Source: Dechloromonas sp. (GTDB lineage: Bacteria > Pseudomonadota > Gammaproteobacteria > Burkholderiales > Rhodocyclaceae). Taken from it: a stretch of 64,000 nucleotides of DNA. Location: NCBI GenBank assembly GCA_028687035.1, contig JAQUAX010000014.1, positions 1 through 64,000 of the forward strand, written 5' to 3'. The position numbers were made by a program, and so were the translations under genes. A model generated the notes under the pieces. That model had not been told where the DNA came from. It made no database searches and saw only the letters and a program-made list of their open reading frames with translations. Shown piece by piece: positions 8,386 to 17,692 of this stretch (position 1 is the stretch's first letter; the number at the start of each line of letters is the position of its first letter).

Positions 8386-9345
8386 CTACTTCGCCAGCGG
8401 CGCGAATTCGGCCGGCACCCAGGCGTAGCCGCCCTTCGCCTCGCGGCGGAGGTGGCCGATGCCGGGGAAGGGCAGGTGCATGCCGGCGATCATCAGCTTT
8501 TCGCGGGCCGCCTGCGCGAAGATGCGCTTGCGGGCGACGACGGCCTGTTTCGGATCGCTGTCGAACTCGATCGCGACCTCGGGCCGGGCGAACTGCACCG
8601 CGTGGTTGTGCACCAGGTCGCCGAGGATCATCAGCCGCTGGCCGCCGTTCTCGATCAGGTAGCTGGCGTGGCCCGGCGTGTGGCCGCGCGTGTCGACGCT
8701 GGCAATGCCGGGCAGCAGCTGGCGGTCGCTGTCGAAGGTCTGCCAGCGGCCGGCGGCGCGGTACGGCGCGGCGGCGTCGCGCGCCATCTTGAAGAAGCCC
8801 TGGGCCTCGGCCGGCGCGTGGGCGGCGATCTCCTCGCTGAGCCAGAAGTCGTTGTCGGCCTTGGCCGACCAGATGTCGGCATTGGCGAACACGCGCTGGC
8901 CGTCCGGCGTGACCAGGCCATTGACGTGGTCGCCGTGCAGGTGGGTGACGAGCACGACATCGACCTGTTCCGGCGCGTAGCCCGCCGCCTTCAGGTTGTC
9001 GACGATGTTGCCCAGGCCGGGCCCGAACAGCTTGGCGGCGCCGGCATCGACCAGCACCAGCTTGCCGCCGGTATTGACCAGGTAGGCGTTGACCGCGGTC
9101 TGCACTTTCGGGCCCTGCAGGAACTGGCGGGCGAGCAGGCGCTGCAGATCGCGTTTCTGGACGTTCTTCAGCAGCTTCTCGTCGAGGTCGATGGCGCCGT
9201 CGTACAGCGCAGTGACCTCGAAGCCGCCGAGCATCAGGCGGTAGTAGCCGGGAACCTGGGTCTTCTGTTGCGGCGCGTCGGCAGCGGCGACGCCGGCGGT
9301 GGCGAGCAGGGCGGCGAGCAGCAGGTGGCGCAGGGGTTTGAGCAT
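8386..9345 (-). CDS. Exported MBL-fold metallo-hydrolase
   Basis: The 319-residue protein has a cleavable signal peptide ([20 protein letters not shown], cleavage near AAADA), so it is periplasmic. It carries the metallo-beta-lactamase fold metal motif HLHGDH, plus [12 protein letters not shown] and the later [12 protein letters not shown]. The nearest described group is the quorum-quenching-lactonase/arylsulfatase-like MBL hydrolases, but the substrate is not predictable. ATG 9345 was chosen because it opens directly into the signal peptide; a longer in-frame start at 9387 would place 14 extra residues before it. It leads a two-gene unit with the UPF0178 gene. Confidence 0.85.
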   Translation of the reverse strand: MLKPLRHLLLAALLATAGVAAADAPQQKTQVPGYYRLMLGGFEVTALYDGAIDLDEKLLKNVQKRDLQRLLARQFLQGPKVQTAVNAYLVNTGGKLVLVDAGAAKLFGPGLGNIVDNLKAAGYAPEQVDVVLVTHLHGDHVNGLVTPDGQRVFANADIWSAKADNDFWLSEEIAAHAPAEAQGFFKMARDAAAPYRAAGRWQTFDSDRQLLPGIASVDTRGHTPGHASYLIENGGQRLMILGDLVHNHAVQFARPEVAIEFDSDPKQAVVARKRIFAQAAREKLMIAGMHLPFPGIGHLRREAKGGYAWVPAEFAPLAK

Positions 9346-9394
9346 CTCGGGCGTCTCCGTGATCGTTGGGGACGCCCAGTATCCCATGCCTGCG

Positions 9395-9613
9395 TTATAT
9401 CGCGAACCCGGCCGCGGCGACGAAGAAGCCGGCCATCGCCCAGCCGGCCAGGCCGCCGAGCAGCATCCGGCGGTCGCCCTGGCGGCCGACGGCGATCATC
9501 TCGGTGACCGGGACGCGCCGGCCGTAGCGGGCGACGCCGTCCTGGCCGATGCGGATCGACACCAGCGCGCAGCCGACGCCGGCAGCGACGCAGGCCCAGG
9601 CCGGCCAGTTCAC
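9395..9613 (-). CDS. Small two-helix membrane protein coupled to psd
   Basis: A 72-residue frame begins at a GTG that overlaps the psd stop codon (GTGA, 9610-9613). It encodes two hydrophobic helices ([15 protein letters not shown] and [20 protein letters not shown]) separated by a basic loop. The four-base overlap implies translational coupling with psd. No family is recognised; it may be an inner-membrane accessory to phospholipid synthesis or an unrelated small protein. Confidence is limited by the short length and GTG start. Confidence 0.5.
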   Translation of the reverse strand: MNWPAWACVAAGVGCALVSIRIGQDGVARYGRRVPVTEMIAVGRQGDRRMLLGGLAGWAMAGFFVAAAGFAI

Positions 9614-10455
9614 GGCCGGGAACCCATCATCTCGCCCATCCGGACGGCGCCGGCCGGCGCCCAGTCGGGATTGAAGGCCAGCGTGTCCTTCGGGAACAGC
9701 AGCACGACGGTCGAGCCGAGCAGGAAGCGGCCCATTTCCTCGCCCTGGTGCAGCACGATGTTCTGCTCGTCGTAGCGCCATTCGCGGACGACGCCGGGAC
9801 GCGGCGGATTGACGGTGCCGTGCCAGACGGTCGCCATGCTGCCGACGATGGTGGCGCCGACCAGCACCAGCGCGAACGGGCCGACGGCCGATTCGAACAG
9901 GCAGACGACGCGCTCGTTGCGCGCGAACAGCCCGGGCACGCCGCGCGCCGTCGTCGGGTTGACCGAGAACAGCGCGCCCGGCACGTAGATCATCCGGGTC
10001 AGCTTGCCGGCGCAGGGCATGTGGATGCGGTGGTAGTCGCGCGGGCTGAGGTACAGCGTCGCGAAATTGCCGTTCTCGAAGCGTGCGGCCAGTTCGCGGT
10101 CGCCGCCGAGCAGCGCGGTCGTCGAGTAGCGGTGGCCCTTGGCCTGGAAGATCTGGTCGCGCTCGATGGCGCCGAACTGGCTGATCGCGCCGTCGACCGG
10201 ACACAGGAAGTCGGCGTCGGCGAGCGGCCGGGCGCCGTCCTGCAGCGGCCGCGTGAAGAATTCGTTGAAGCTGCTGTAGGCGGCGACGTCCGGATTGGCC
10301 GCCTCGGCCATGTCGACCCCGTAGCGGCCGACGAACCAGCGGATCACCGCGGTCGTCAGGCGGCCGGCTTCGGCCGACGCGAGCTTGCCGGCCAGCACGG
10401 TCAGCGCCTGTTTCGGGATCAGGTATTGGGGCAGGACGGCGAGACGGTCGGACAC
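9610..10455 (-). CDS. psd: Phosphatidylserine decarboxylase proenzyme
   Basis: The 281-residue protein makes phosphatidylethanolamine from phosphatidylserine at the inner membrane. The C-terminal LGST motif is the self-cleavage site where the serine becomes the pyruvoyl cofactor of the alpha chain. Other family motifs are [19 protein letters not shown] and [13 protein letters not shown] with the catalytic His. Length fits the type I proteobacterial enzyme. The start is taken as GTG 10455 ([10 protein letters not shown]), the usual N-terminus, with GAG seven bases upstream; a TTG two codons earlier is possible. The downstream two-helix gene overlaps its stop. Confidence 0.93.
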   Translation of the reverse strand: MSDRLAVLPQYLIPKQALTVLAGKLASAEAGRLTTAVIRWFVGRYGVDMAEAANPDVAAYSSFNEFFTRPLQDGARPLADADFLCPVDGAISQFGAIERDQIFQAKGHRYSTTALLGGDRELAARFENGNFATLYLSPRDYHRIHMPCAGKLTRMIYVPGALFSVNPTTARGVPGLFARNERVVCLFESAVGPFALVLVGATIVGSMATVWHGTVNPPRPGVVREWRYDEQNIVLHQGEEMGRFLLGSTVVLLFPKDTLAFNPDWAPAGAVRMGEMMGSRP

Positions 10456-10485
10456 GGGCAAGCTCGAAAAATCAGGAACCCGCGA

Positions 10486-11457
10486 TTATACGGGCTCGTC
10501 GTCCAGCCCGGCGTCATTCGCGGTGGCCCAGCGCTCGCGCCGCCATTTCTCGCGCTCGCCGTTGGCGCAGAAGGTCCAGGCGACGATGCGGCTGTGCTTC
10601 TGGCCCTGCGCCATGTCGAGGATGCGCGATTCGACGACCTTGGCCTTCTTCAGCGCCGCCTCGATATGCGGCAGGTTCTCGGCCTTCGACACCAGGCTGG
10701 TGAACCACAGCACGCGCTTCGGGATGGACGCGCTCTGCTCGACCATCGTCTTGACGAAGGCGCGCTCGCCGCCGTTGCACCACAGTTCGGTGCCGCCGCC
10801 GCCGAAATTGAGCCGCGGCTGCGCGCTGCCTTTTTTCGCGCCCGGCTTGCCCAGGTTGTTCCACTTGCGCTGGCTGACCGCCAGCACCTCGTCCGGCGAA
10901 TTGTGGAAGGGCGGGTTGCAGAGGCTGAGGTCGAAGTTTTCGCCGGAGCGCAGTAGGCCGGTGAAGATGTTGTCCCAGACCGGCTGGTGGCGCAGCTCGA
11001 TGTCGGCGGCGATTTCCGGATTTTTGCCGAGGATGGCCTGGGCGTTGGCCAGCGCCGCGTCGTCGATGTCGGTGCCGAGGAAGGACCAGCCGTATTCGGC
11101 GTGGCCGATCAGCGGGTAGACCAGGTTGGCGCCGGTGCCGACGTCGAGCACGCGGACGCAGGCGCCGGTCGGGATGTTTTTCCGGTTGCAGGTTGCCAGC
11201 AGGTCGGCGACGGCGTGGACGTAGTCGGCGCGGCCGGGAATCGGCGGGCACAGGTAGCCGGCCGGGATGTCCCAGCCGCGCACGCCGTAGTGGTGCATCA
11301 GGATCGCACGGTTCAGCGTCTTGACGGCTGCCGGGTTGGCGAAGTCGATGGTCGGCGTGCCGGCCGGCGTGGTCTTCAGGTACTTCGCCAGCGCGGCCGA
11401 GGTGGCAGTCAGTGCGGCGAAATCGTAGCCGGCGGCGTTCTTGTTGCGCGGATGCAT
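10486..11457 (-). CDS. rlmF: 23S rRNA (adenine(1618)-N6)-methyltransferase
   Basis: The 323-residue protein is RlmF, which N6-methylates A1618 of 23S rRNA using S-adenosylmethionine. It shows the SAM-binding segment RVLDVGTGANLVYPLIG and the N6-adenine methyltransferase signature LCNPPFHNSPDEV (NPPF catalytic motif). The N-terminus MHPRNKNAAGYDFAAL is characteristic; ATG 11457 was chosen over an upstream in-frame codon for that reason. It stands alone between psd and nnrS on the same strand with about 95 bases to the latter. Confidence 0.92.
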   Translation of the reverse strand: MHPRNKNAAGYDFAALTATSAALAKYLKTTPAGTPTIDFANPAAVKTLNRAILMHHYGVRGWDIPAGYLCPPIPGRADYVHAVADLLATCNRKNIPTGACVRVLDVGTGANLVYPLIGHAEYGWSFLGTDIDDAALANAQAILGKNPEIAADIELRHQPVWDNIFTGLLRSGENFDLSLCNPPFHNSPDEVLAVSQRKWNNLGKPGAKKGSAQPRLNFGGGGTELWCNGGERAFVKTMVEQSASIPKRVLWFTSLVSKAENLPHIEAALKKAKVVESRILDMAQGQKHSRIVAWTFCANGEREKWRRERWATANDAGLDDEPV

Positions 11458-11551
11458 GGCGGGCTTTCGGGTGGGGAAACGCGATTGTCCCACGAAAGCG
11501 CGCCCGGCCGGTCGCCGCGCGATGTGCGCGGCGGGCTGCGGCCGGCCGGCT

Positions 11552-12709
11552 TCAGTGCTCGCGGCCGTCGATGCGCGGCCGCATCAGCATCGGGATGTAG
11601 CGCCAGGCGAGCGTCCCGAAAGTCAGCGCCCAGCCGGCGGCGGCGAGGGCGATCCACAGCAGGTAGGCGCCGGGGAAGAGCTGAGGCAGCAGCACGCGGA
11701 CGGCCAGCGCGGCCAGCATCACGTAGAGCACGGCCCGGTCCGCCGCGTCGAAGACGACCTTGCGCCCGGTATGGCCCCTGGCGATGCGCACGATCATTGC
11801 CGGGATCACGCAGCCCATCGCGCCGAAGCTGAACAGGTGCACCGACACCGAGCCGACCCAGACGAAATCGGCGATGTGGCCGAGCGCCTCGACCAGCAGC
11901 TGGGCGGCGATCGCCAGGTAGCCGACGTACATGATGCCGATGTCGATGCGCGTGAAGGCGAGCCGCGGCTGCCAGAAGAAGAAACGGATGCCGAGCAGCG
12001 CGGCCAGCGCCAGCGCGATCGCCGCGGTCAACGCCGGCGGCAGCGCGAATTCGCCGACCAGGACCAGGCCGAGCAGTTTGATCGCCATGTCGAGCCGGGC
12101 GTTGCGCAGGATGGCGACCTGGAAGGCGGCCTTCATGAACTGGGTCAGCGTGCGCTCGAGCATGACCAGGAAGGCCAGCCGGAACAGCGCCAGCGCCATG
12201 CCGTGGCCGGCCGCGAAATCGCCGGCCAGCAGCTGGAACTTGGCAACCAGGAAGGCCGGCAGCATGACGATGAACAACAGGTTGTCGCGGTAGCTGTCGG
12301 TCGCCCGGTGGCGGATCAGCGTCCAGGCGAGCAGCGCGGCGATCGTGCCGAGGAACAGTCCGGCGGCCGGCACGAACAGCCAGTCGGGCCAGCCGCCGCC
12401 GAAGGCCATCGCCCAGCGTTCGATGGTCCACGCGGCGGCGAGCAGCATCAGCGCCGGGCCGTGGTAGCCGCGGATATTGACCCAGTTCTTGGTCGAGGTC
12501 AGCAGGAAGCCGCCGAGCACGGCCCAGCCGAAGCCGAAGAACATCTCGTGGGCGTGCCACTGCACCGACGTGTAGCGGCTGTCCGGCGCCGGCAGCCAGC
12601 TGGCGAAGACCAGCGCCCAGGCGACCGGCAGCACGACGCCGGCCAGGCAGGCGAGCGTGAAGAAGGGGCGGAAGCCGACCAGCCACAACGGATGGGAAGC
12701 GAGGCGCAT
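11552..12709 (-). CDS. nnrS: NnrS family heme/copper membrane protein
   Basis: The 385-residue polytopic protein has about 12 hydrophobic segments and the family's conserved histidine region VQWHAHEMFFGFGWAVLGG. NnrS proteins are heme- and copper-containing inner-membrane proteins that protect against nitric-oxide stress, often under NnrR/Dnr or NsrR control. ATG 12709 (MRLASHPLWLVGFRPFF) matches the usual start; an in-frame ATG at 12739 is less likely. No clear FNR/Dnr dyad (TTGAT-N4-ATCAA) or NsrR dyad was found in the 176 bases upstream. A more distant NnrS-like gene sits in the NsrR cluster at 34327. Confidence 0.9.
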   Translation of the reverse strand: MRLASHPLWLVGFRPFFTLACLAGVVLPVAWALVFASWLPAPDSRYTSVQWHAHEMFFGFGWAVLGGFLLTSTKNWVNIRGYHGPALMLLAAAWTIERWAMAFGGGWPDWLFVPAAGLFLGTIAALLAWTLIRHRATDSYRDNLLFIVMLPAFLVAKFQLLAGDFAAGHGMALALFRLAFLVMLERTLTQFMKAAFQVAILRNARLDMAIKLLGLVLVGEFALPPALTAAIALALAALLGIRFFFWQPRLAFTRIDIGIMYVGYLAIAAQLLVEALGHIADFVWVGSVSVHLFSFGAMGCVIPAMIVRIARGHTGRKVVFDAADRAVLYVMLAALAVRVLLPQLFPGAYLLWIALAAAGWALTFGTLAWRYIPMLMRPRIDGREH

Positions 12710-12885
12710 GGCGAACCTTTCGCGGCGATGGAGGATCAAAGTGGCGAGTTTAGCGACACGGCGTTCCGGAAAACTTGATTTATCCCCGCCTCGGCAAGCA
12801 GTGCGTCCGACATTCGCGTAAAATCCTGCCCTTGGCCGGACCTCGGGGGAGAGGCAGGATCCGGCCGGTTTCCTGAAGGATAAAG

Positions 12886-14142
12886 ATGAAGCGTGTGGAT
12901 GATTTCCGCTTGCGGCTTGGCAAGCACGAGCTGGTGCCGATCATGATCGGCGGCATGGGGGTCGATATCTCGACTGCCGACCTGGCGCTGGAGGCGGCTC
13001 GGCTGGGCGGCGTCGGGCATATTTCGGATGCGATGATCAATACCGTTTCCGATCGCCGCTATGCGACCAAGCATGTCAAGGAAAAGCTGGCGCTGTACAA
13101 GTCCAACGTCCTCAACGAGGACAAGTCGCCGGTCAAGTTCGACCTCGGCCGGCTCGTCGAGGCGACCCGCCTGCACGTCGAGGCGACGATGGCCCGCAAG
13201 CAGGGCGATGGCCTGGTCTTCATCAACTGCATGGAAAAGCTGACCATGAACGCGCCGCGCGAGACCCTGAAGGTCCGCATGTCGGCTGCGCTCGACGCCG
13301 GCATCGACGGCATCACGCTGGCGGCCGGCCTGCACCTCGGCTCCTTCGGGCTGATCGAGGACCACCCGCGCTTCCGCGATGCCAAGCTCGGCATCATCGT
13401 GTCGTCGGTGCGTGCGCTGCAGCTGTTCCTGAAGAAGAGCGCCCGCACCGGCCGCCTGCCCGACTACGTCGTCGTCGAGGGCCCGCTGGCCGGCGGCCAC
13501 CTGGGCTTCGGCATGGACTGGGCCGAGTATGACCTGGCGACCATCGTCGCCGAGGTGCTGCACTACCTGAAGACCGAACAGCTCGACATCCCGGTGATTC
13601 CGGCCGGCGGCATCTTCACCGGCTCCGACGCGACCGGCTTCCTGGAAAACGGCGCCGCCGCGGTCCAGGTCGCGACCCGCTTCACGGTCGCCGCCGAGTG
13701 CGGCCTGCCGGACAAGGTCAAGCAGGAATACTTCAAGGCCAGCGAAGAGGACATCGAGGTCAACCAGATCTCGCCGACCGGCTACCCGATGCGCATGATC
13801 AAGGGCAGCCCGGGCATTGGCGACGGCATCCGCCCGAACTGCGAGGCCTACGGCTACCTGCTCGACGCCAACGGCAAGTGCGCCTACATCAGCTCGTACA
13901 ACCGCGAGGTCGCCGCGCATCCGCACGCCCGCAAGGTGTCGGTGATGGACAAGACCTGCCTGTGCACGCACATGCGCAACTTCGACATCTGGACCTGCGG
14001 CCAGCTGACCTGGCGCCTGAAGGACACGACGCACCGCCTGGCCGACGGCAGCTACCAGGTTCCGTCCGCCGAGCACATCTTCAAGGACTACCAGTTCAGC
14101 ACCGAGCAGCGCGTCGCGCTGCCGGAACCCGCCGGCGCCTGA
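12886..14142 (+). CDS. Nitronate monooxygenase family FMN protein
   Basis: The 418-residue protein is a TIM-barrel flavoprotein of the nitronate monooxygenase / FabK-like superfamily. Supporting segments are IMIGGMGVDIST, the phosphate-binding PVIPAGGIFTGSDATGFL and GAAAVQVATRF, and VVVEGPLAGGHLGFG with the catalytic His of class I enzymes. Such enzymes oxidise alkyl nitronates (for example propionate-3-nitronate) or related substrates with FMN. A cysteine-rich C-terminal region (MDKTCLCTHMRNFDIWTC) is additional and could bind a metal. ATG 12886 follows GAAGGATAAAG. The gene is monocistronic and divergent from nnrS. Confidence 0.82.
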   Translation: MKRVDDFRLRLGKHELVPIMIGGMGVDISTADLALEAARLGGVGHISDAMINTVSDRRYATKHVKEKLALYKSNVLNEDKSPVKFDLGRLVEATRLHVEATMARKQGDGLVFINCMEKLTMNAPRETLKVRMSAALDAGIDGITLAAGLHLGSFGLIEDHPRFRDAKLGIIVSSVRALQLFLKKSARTGRLPDYVVVEGPLAGGHLGFGMDWAEYDLATIVAEVLHYLKTEQLDIPVIPAGGIFTGSDATGFLENGAAAVQVATRFTVAAECGLPDKVKQEYFKASEEDIEVNQISPTGYPMRMIKGSPGIGDGIRPNCEAYGYLLDANGKCAYISSYNREVAAHPHARKVSVMDKTCLCTHMRNFDIWTCGQLTWRLKDTTHRLADGSYQVPSAEHIFKDYQFSTEQRVALPEPAGA

Positions 14143-14213
14143 TCCGGCGGGCAGCGGCCCGTGACGGCAATGATCTTGGGATATAGTTGCGTCTTTCGGC
14201 TATTCGCGGATTG

Positions 14214-15419
14214 ATGCGAGGCATGCCTGATATCGACACCATGGGTCGCTGGCGCCGGTGCTGCGGGCGGGTCCTGCTCGCCGGCCTGATGCTGTGCGGG
14301 GCGGCGGCCCGGGCGGAACACCACGACGCGGATTTCAGCCTGCGCGGCTTCGGCACGCTGGGGGCGGTTCGCACGACCAGCGACGAGCTCGAATTCGTCC
14401 GCGACCTGTCGCAGGCCCGCGGGGCGACCACCGGCTGGGATGCGCGCGTCGACAGCGTGCTCGGCGTCCAGGCCAACTGGCGGATCACGCCGCAGGTCGA
14501 AGCGGTGGTGCAGGGCGTCAGCCGCTACCGTTACGACCGGACCTTCCGGCCCGAGATCGCCTGGGCCTTCGTCAAGTACGATCCGACGCCGGCGCTGACC
14601 CTGCGCGGCGGTCGTCTCGGGACGGAATTCTTCATGCTGGCCGATTCGCGCCTGGTCGGCTATTCCTACCTGACCGTCCGGCCGGTCGGCGATTTCTTCT
14701 GGCACCTGCCGTTCTCCAGCATCGACGGCGGCGACGTCGCGCTGACCGTGCCGCTCGGCGAAGCCGTGGTGCGCGGCAAGCTGTTCTACGGTCTGGCCAA
14801 TACCAAGCTGCCGCTGGCCGACCGGCAGTGGGACATCGGCGGTTCGCCGATGGCGGGCGGTCACGTCGAATACCAGAGCGACGCCTGGCAGCTGCGTGCC
14901 AGCTACGCCAACATCGTTTTCAAGAACGACCTGCCGCTCGGCGGCCTCGGGCTGTCGCCGGAAGGCCTGGCCCATCTCGCGGTGGACGGCAAGCGCAGCG
15001 ACTATTATTCGCTGGCCGCGCTGTACGAGCGCGGCCCGTGGCAGTTCCAGCTGATGCTCAACCACATCGTGCAGCACAGCAATGCCTTCGAAAGCTCGGA
15101 CGGTGGTTACGTGCTGGCCGGTTACCGGATCGGCGCGCTGACCCCCTACCTCGGGTATTCGCGCGTCTATTCCCGGCCGCGCGACAACACGCTGGGCGAC
15201 CCGACGGTCGCCGCGGTGATGCGCGATTCGCACCTCGACCAGCGGACGACGATCGCCGGCGTGCGCTGGGACGTGATGCCCAACGTCGCGCTGAAGGCGC
15301 AGTGGGACGGCATCCGCGGCGACGGCGGTTCCTTGTTCCCGTACCGCAACGATCCGGCGGACCGGCGCTGGTCCGGGCGCATGGACGTCTTCTCGGTGAC
15401 GCTCGATTTCATCTTCTAG
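14214..15419 (+). CDS. Outer-membrane beta-barrel (porin-like) protein
   Basis: The roughly 401-residue protein has a signal peptide (core RVLLAGLMLCGAAARA) and then many alternating amphipathic strands rich in aromatic and charged residues. It ends in phenylalanine (LDFIF), the outer-membrane beta-barrel insertion signal. The start is uncertain: ATG 14214, 14223 and 14241 are all in frame, with only weak Shine-Dalgarno sequences. Four bases after its stop comes a gene for a small periplasmic-binding-protein-like product, so the two form an operon. This arrangement suggests uptake or sensing of a small solute or anion, but the substrate is unknown. Confidence 0.7.
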   Translation: MRGMPDIDTMGRWRRCCGRVLLAGLMLCGAAARAEHHDADFSLRGFGTLGAVRTTSDELEFVRDLSQARGATTGWDARVDSVLGVQANWRITPQVEAVVQGVSRYRYDRTFRPEIAWAFVKYDPTPALTLRGGRLGTEFFMLADSRLVGYSYLTVRPVGDFFWHLPFSSIDGGDVALTVPLGEAVVRGKLFYGLANTKLPLADRQWDIGGSPMAGGHVEYQSDAWQLRASYANIVFKNDLPLGGLGLSPEGLAHLAVDGKRSDYYSLAALYERGPWQFQLMLNHIVQHSNAFESSDGGYVLAGYRIGALTPYLGYSRVYSRPRDNTLGDPTVAAVMRDSHLDQRTTIAGVRWDVMPNVALKAQWDGIRGDGGSLFPYRNDPADRRWSGRMDVFSVTLDFIF

Positions 15420-15423
15420 CGCG

Positions 15424-15852
15424 ATGCGTCGGATCGGCCTCCTCCTCTCTCTGCTGTTCTGCCTGGCGGCCGTGCCGCCGGCCAGGGCGGAGCTGGTCGT
15501 CGTCGTCAACGCGCGTTCAGGAGTCGCGGTGTTGTCCCGCAACGAGGTCATCAACATCTTCTTCGGGCGCTATCGCCAGTATTTCAACGGCCTGGAAGCG
15601 CAGCCGGTCGACCTGGCCGATGCCAATCCGGAGCGCGCGCGCTTCTACCAGAAGCTGGTCGGCAAGGACCTCGCCGAAATCAACGCCTACTGGTCGCGCC
15701 AGCTGTTTTCCGGGCGCATGCAGGCGCCGCCCAAGGTGGCCAGTACCGAAGAGGTGCTGCGCTGGATCAGCGCCCATCCGGGCGGCATTGGTTACGTCGA
15801 GCTGTCGAAGGCCGATGCCCGTGTCCGCGTCGTGTACGAACTGGAGCACTGA
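15424..15852 (+). CDS. Small PstS-like periplasmic protein
   Basis: The 142-residue protein has a signal peptide (MRRIGLLLSLLFCLAAVPPA, cleavage after ARA). The mature domain is of the truncated phosphate-binding-protein (PBP-like) type, with LSRNEVINIFFGRY and GGIGYVELSKADARVRVVY. Full PstS proteins are over 300 residues; this single-lobe form is common beside porin-like genes in Rhodocyclales and is often annotated as a phosphate ABC transporter substrate-binding protein. No permease or ATPase genes are here, so a transport role is doubtful. It is four bases downstream of the porin-like gene. Confidence 0.72.
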   Translation: MRRIGLLLSLLFCLAAVPPARAELVVVVNARSGVAVLSRNEVINIFFGRYRQYFNGLEAQPVDLADANPERARFYQKLVGKDLAEINAYWSRQLFSGRMQAPPKVASTEEVLRWISAHPGGIGYVELSKADARVRVVYELEH

Positions 15853-15867
15853 GCGCCGGGGCGCGCC

Positions 15868-16608
15868 TTAGCGGGGCGCCTCGGGCGTCCAGCCGAAGCG
15901 CTCGAGCAGCGCCGCGAACTCGCCGGAGAGCGGGGCCTCGATGCCCAGCCGGCGGCCGTCGACGGGATGGTCGAAGGCCATCCGGACGCAGGCCAGCAGC
16001 AGGCGGCGACAGCCGAACTGCTCCGCGAAGAAGCGGTTGTGCTTTCCCTTGCCGTAGGTCGCATCGCCGATGATCGGGTGGGCGATGTGCTTCAGGTGGC
16101 GGCGCAGCTGGTGGCGGCGGCCGGTCAGCGGTTCCAGTTCGAGCAGCGCGTAACGGCTGGTCGGGTAGCGGTCGACCGCGTACGGCAGCTCGATTTCGGC
16201 CAGCCGCCGGAAACGGGTCCGGGCCGGTTGCGGGGCGTCGCTGCTGCGTTCGCCGCGGAATTCGTAATCGTCGCGCTGGCGCGACAGCGCGTGGTCGATG
16301 TCGCCGGCGGCCGGCGGATATCCGCGGACGACCGCACGGTAGCGCTTGTCCACGGTGCCGGCCTCGAACTGCCGGCCGAGTTCGGCGGCGATGCCGGGGC
16401 TCAGCGCGAAGACCAGCACGCCCGAGGTGCCGCGGTCCAGCCGGTGTGCCGGCCAGACGCGCTGGCCGATCTGGTCGCGCAGGATCTGGATCGCGAAGCG
16501 CGTCTCGTGGCGGTCGATTTCCGAGCGATGGACGAGCAGGCCCGGCGGCTTGTCCACGACGACGAGGTGCTCGTCGCGGTACAGGATGGGCAGCGTTTCC
16601 TCAGCCAA
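15868..16608 (-). CDS. truC: tRNA pseudouridine(65) synthase
   Basis: The 246-residue protein is an RluA-superfamily enzyme of the TruC type, which makes pseudouridine 65 in tRNA. Motifs are LVVVDKPPGLLVHRS, the catalytic aspartate in HRLDRGTSGVLVF, and LTGRRHQLRRHLKHIAHPIIGD with GKHNRFF, typical of TruC. The start is a TTG at 16608 that overlaps the end of the lyase gene by eight bases; no better in-frame start precedes the conserved N-terminus. The overlap implies coupling to the upstream HpcH/HpaI lyase gene. Confidence 0.85.
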   Translation of the reverse strand: MAEETLPILYRDEHLVVVDKPPGLLVHRSEIDRHETRFAIQILRDQIGQRVWPAHRLDRGTSGVLVFALSPGIAAELGRQFEAGTVDKRYRAVVRGYPPAAGDIDHALSRQRDDYEFRGERSSDAPQPARTRFRRLAEIELPYAVDRYPTSRYALLELEPLTGRRHQLRRHLKHIAHPIIGDATYGKGKHNRFFAEQFGCRRLLLACVRMAFDHPVDGRRLGIEAPLSGEFAALLERFGWTPEAPR

Positions 16609-17584
16609 AGAAGCGGCTCTTCGCCTCGTCCGGAACGGCCATGCCGGTGACGTGGGCGCGCTCGAGCAGTTCCCAGTAGTAGCGGTAGGAAGCCCGGTCG
16701 TGCAGCTTGCCGGCGTGCTGGATCGGGCCCCAGTCCTTGTCCTGCGCGGCGGTCAGGATTTCGGCGGCGGCCTGGACCTCGGAGAAGTCCGGACGCATGG
16801 CTTCGACGATGGGCAGGATCTGGTTCGGGTGGATGCTCCACATGCGCAGGTAGCCGAATTCGCGGCGGGCGCGCAGCGCGTCGTTGCGGATGGTCTCGAT
16901 GTCCTTCAGTTCGGTCGTCACGTTGTGCGACGGCACGACGCCGCAGGCCAGCGCGGCCGCGGCGATCTCGCACTTGGCGCGGGCGACCAGCGGGTGGTCG
17001 AACTGGCCCGGGCTCTTCATCGCGCTGCCGGGAATCGCGCCGTGGTGGCCGGACACGAAGTCCATCAGGCCGAAGTCGAGCGACTCGACGCCGGGCAGCG
17101 CGGCGATGTCCCAGACGTCGCGCAGCGCGCCGTGGGTCTCGATCAGCACATGCACCGGAATCCTGCGGTCGACGCCGAAGTGGCGCTCGATTTCGCGCAG
17201 CGCCTCGATCTGCAGCTGCACGTCGCCGGCGCGGCACGGCTTGGGCAGCGTGATGAAGGGCAGCCGGCTGCCGGCGATGCCGACCAGGATTTCCATGTCC
17301 TGGCGCCAGTGGGCGTGGGTCACGTCGTGGACGCGGGCGCCGACGCGGTGGAAGCGGTTGTCGTCCGACATGATCAGCGCCGCCGCCATCTCGGCGTGTT
17401 CGCGCTCGGCGCCGGCGTGGGCGCCGTCCTCGCAGTCGCAGGTGATGTCGAAGATCGGGCCGAGTTCCTGCTGCAGCTGCATGGCTTTCCGCATCAGCTT
17501 TTCCGAGCCGGCGTAGTGGTCGACCGCGGGCAGCACGGGGAAGGGCTTTTCGCCGGCGAAAAGGACGGCATTCGGATGGCGCAT
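16601..17584 (-). CDS. HpcH/HpaI aldolase / citrate lyase family protein (CoA-ester lyase or thioesterase)
   Basis: The 327-residue protein is a TIM-barrel member of the CitE/malyl-CoA lyase group. Visible motifs are the N-terminal NAVLFAGEKPF, the metal-binding acidic stretch DITCDCEDGAHAG, LPKPCRAGDVQ, VLIETHGAL and SIHPNQI. Enzymes of this group cleave or hydrolyse malyl-CoA, citramalyl-CoA and similar esters with Mg2+. Its place immediately downstream of mdh in a TCA-cycle locus suggests a malyl-type substrate, but lyase and thioesterase activities cannot be separated by eye. ATG 17584 was chosen over an upstream in-frame codon at 17617. A terminator separates it from mdh. Confidence 0.78.
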   Translation of the reverse strand: MRHPNAVLFAGEKPFPVLPAVDHYAGSEKLMRKAMQLQQELGPIFDITCDCEDGAHAGAEREHAEMAAALIMSDDNRFHRVGARVHDVTHAHWRQDMEILVGIAGSRLPFITLPKPCRAGDVQLQIEALREIERHFGVDRRIPVHVLIETHGALRDVWDIAALPGVESLDFGLMDFVSGHHGAIPGSAMKSPGQFDHPLVARAKCEIAAAALACGVVPSHNVTTELKDIETIRNDALRARREFGYLRMWSIHPNQILPIVEAMRPDFSEVQAAAEILTAAQDKDWGPIQHAGKLHDRASYRYYWELLERAHVTGMAVPDEAKSRFFG

Positions 17585-17636
17585 CGGGAAACTCGCAGAA
17601 AACCGGAAAGCGCGCATTTTAGCCGGCCGGCCGCCA

Positions 17637-17671
17637 AAACGAAAAAGGCCGCAGCTTGCGCTGCGGCCTTT
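17637..17671 (-). terminator. Rho-independent terminator of mdh
   Basis: AAAGGCCGCAGC (17644-17655) and GCTGCGGCCTTT (17660-17671) form a perfect 12-bp stem with a TTGC loop. On the minus strand a T-rich tract follows (TTTTTCGTTTT). It lies 22 bases after the mdh stop. Confidence 0.9.
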
Positions 17672-17692
17672 GGCTGGCGATTGCCGGGTGAA

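Noticed and set aside
12710-12885. FNR/Dnr or NsrR site upstream of nnrS
   Set aside because: TTGAT occurs near 12775 but no ATCAA follows at the four-base spacing, and no 11-1-11 NsrR-type dyad is present.
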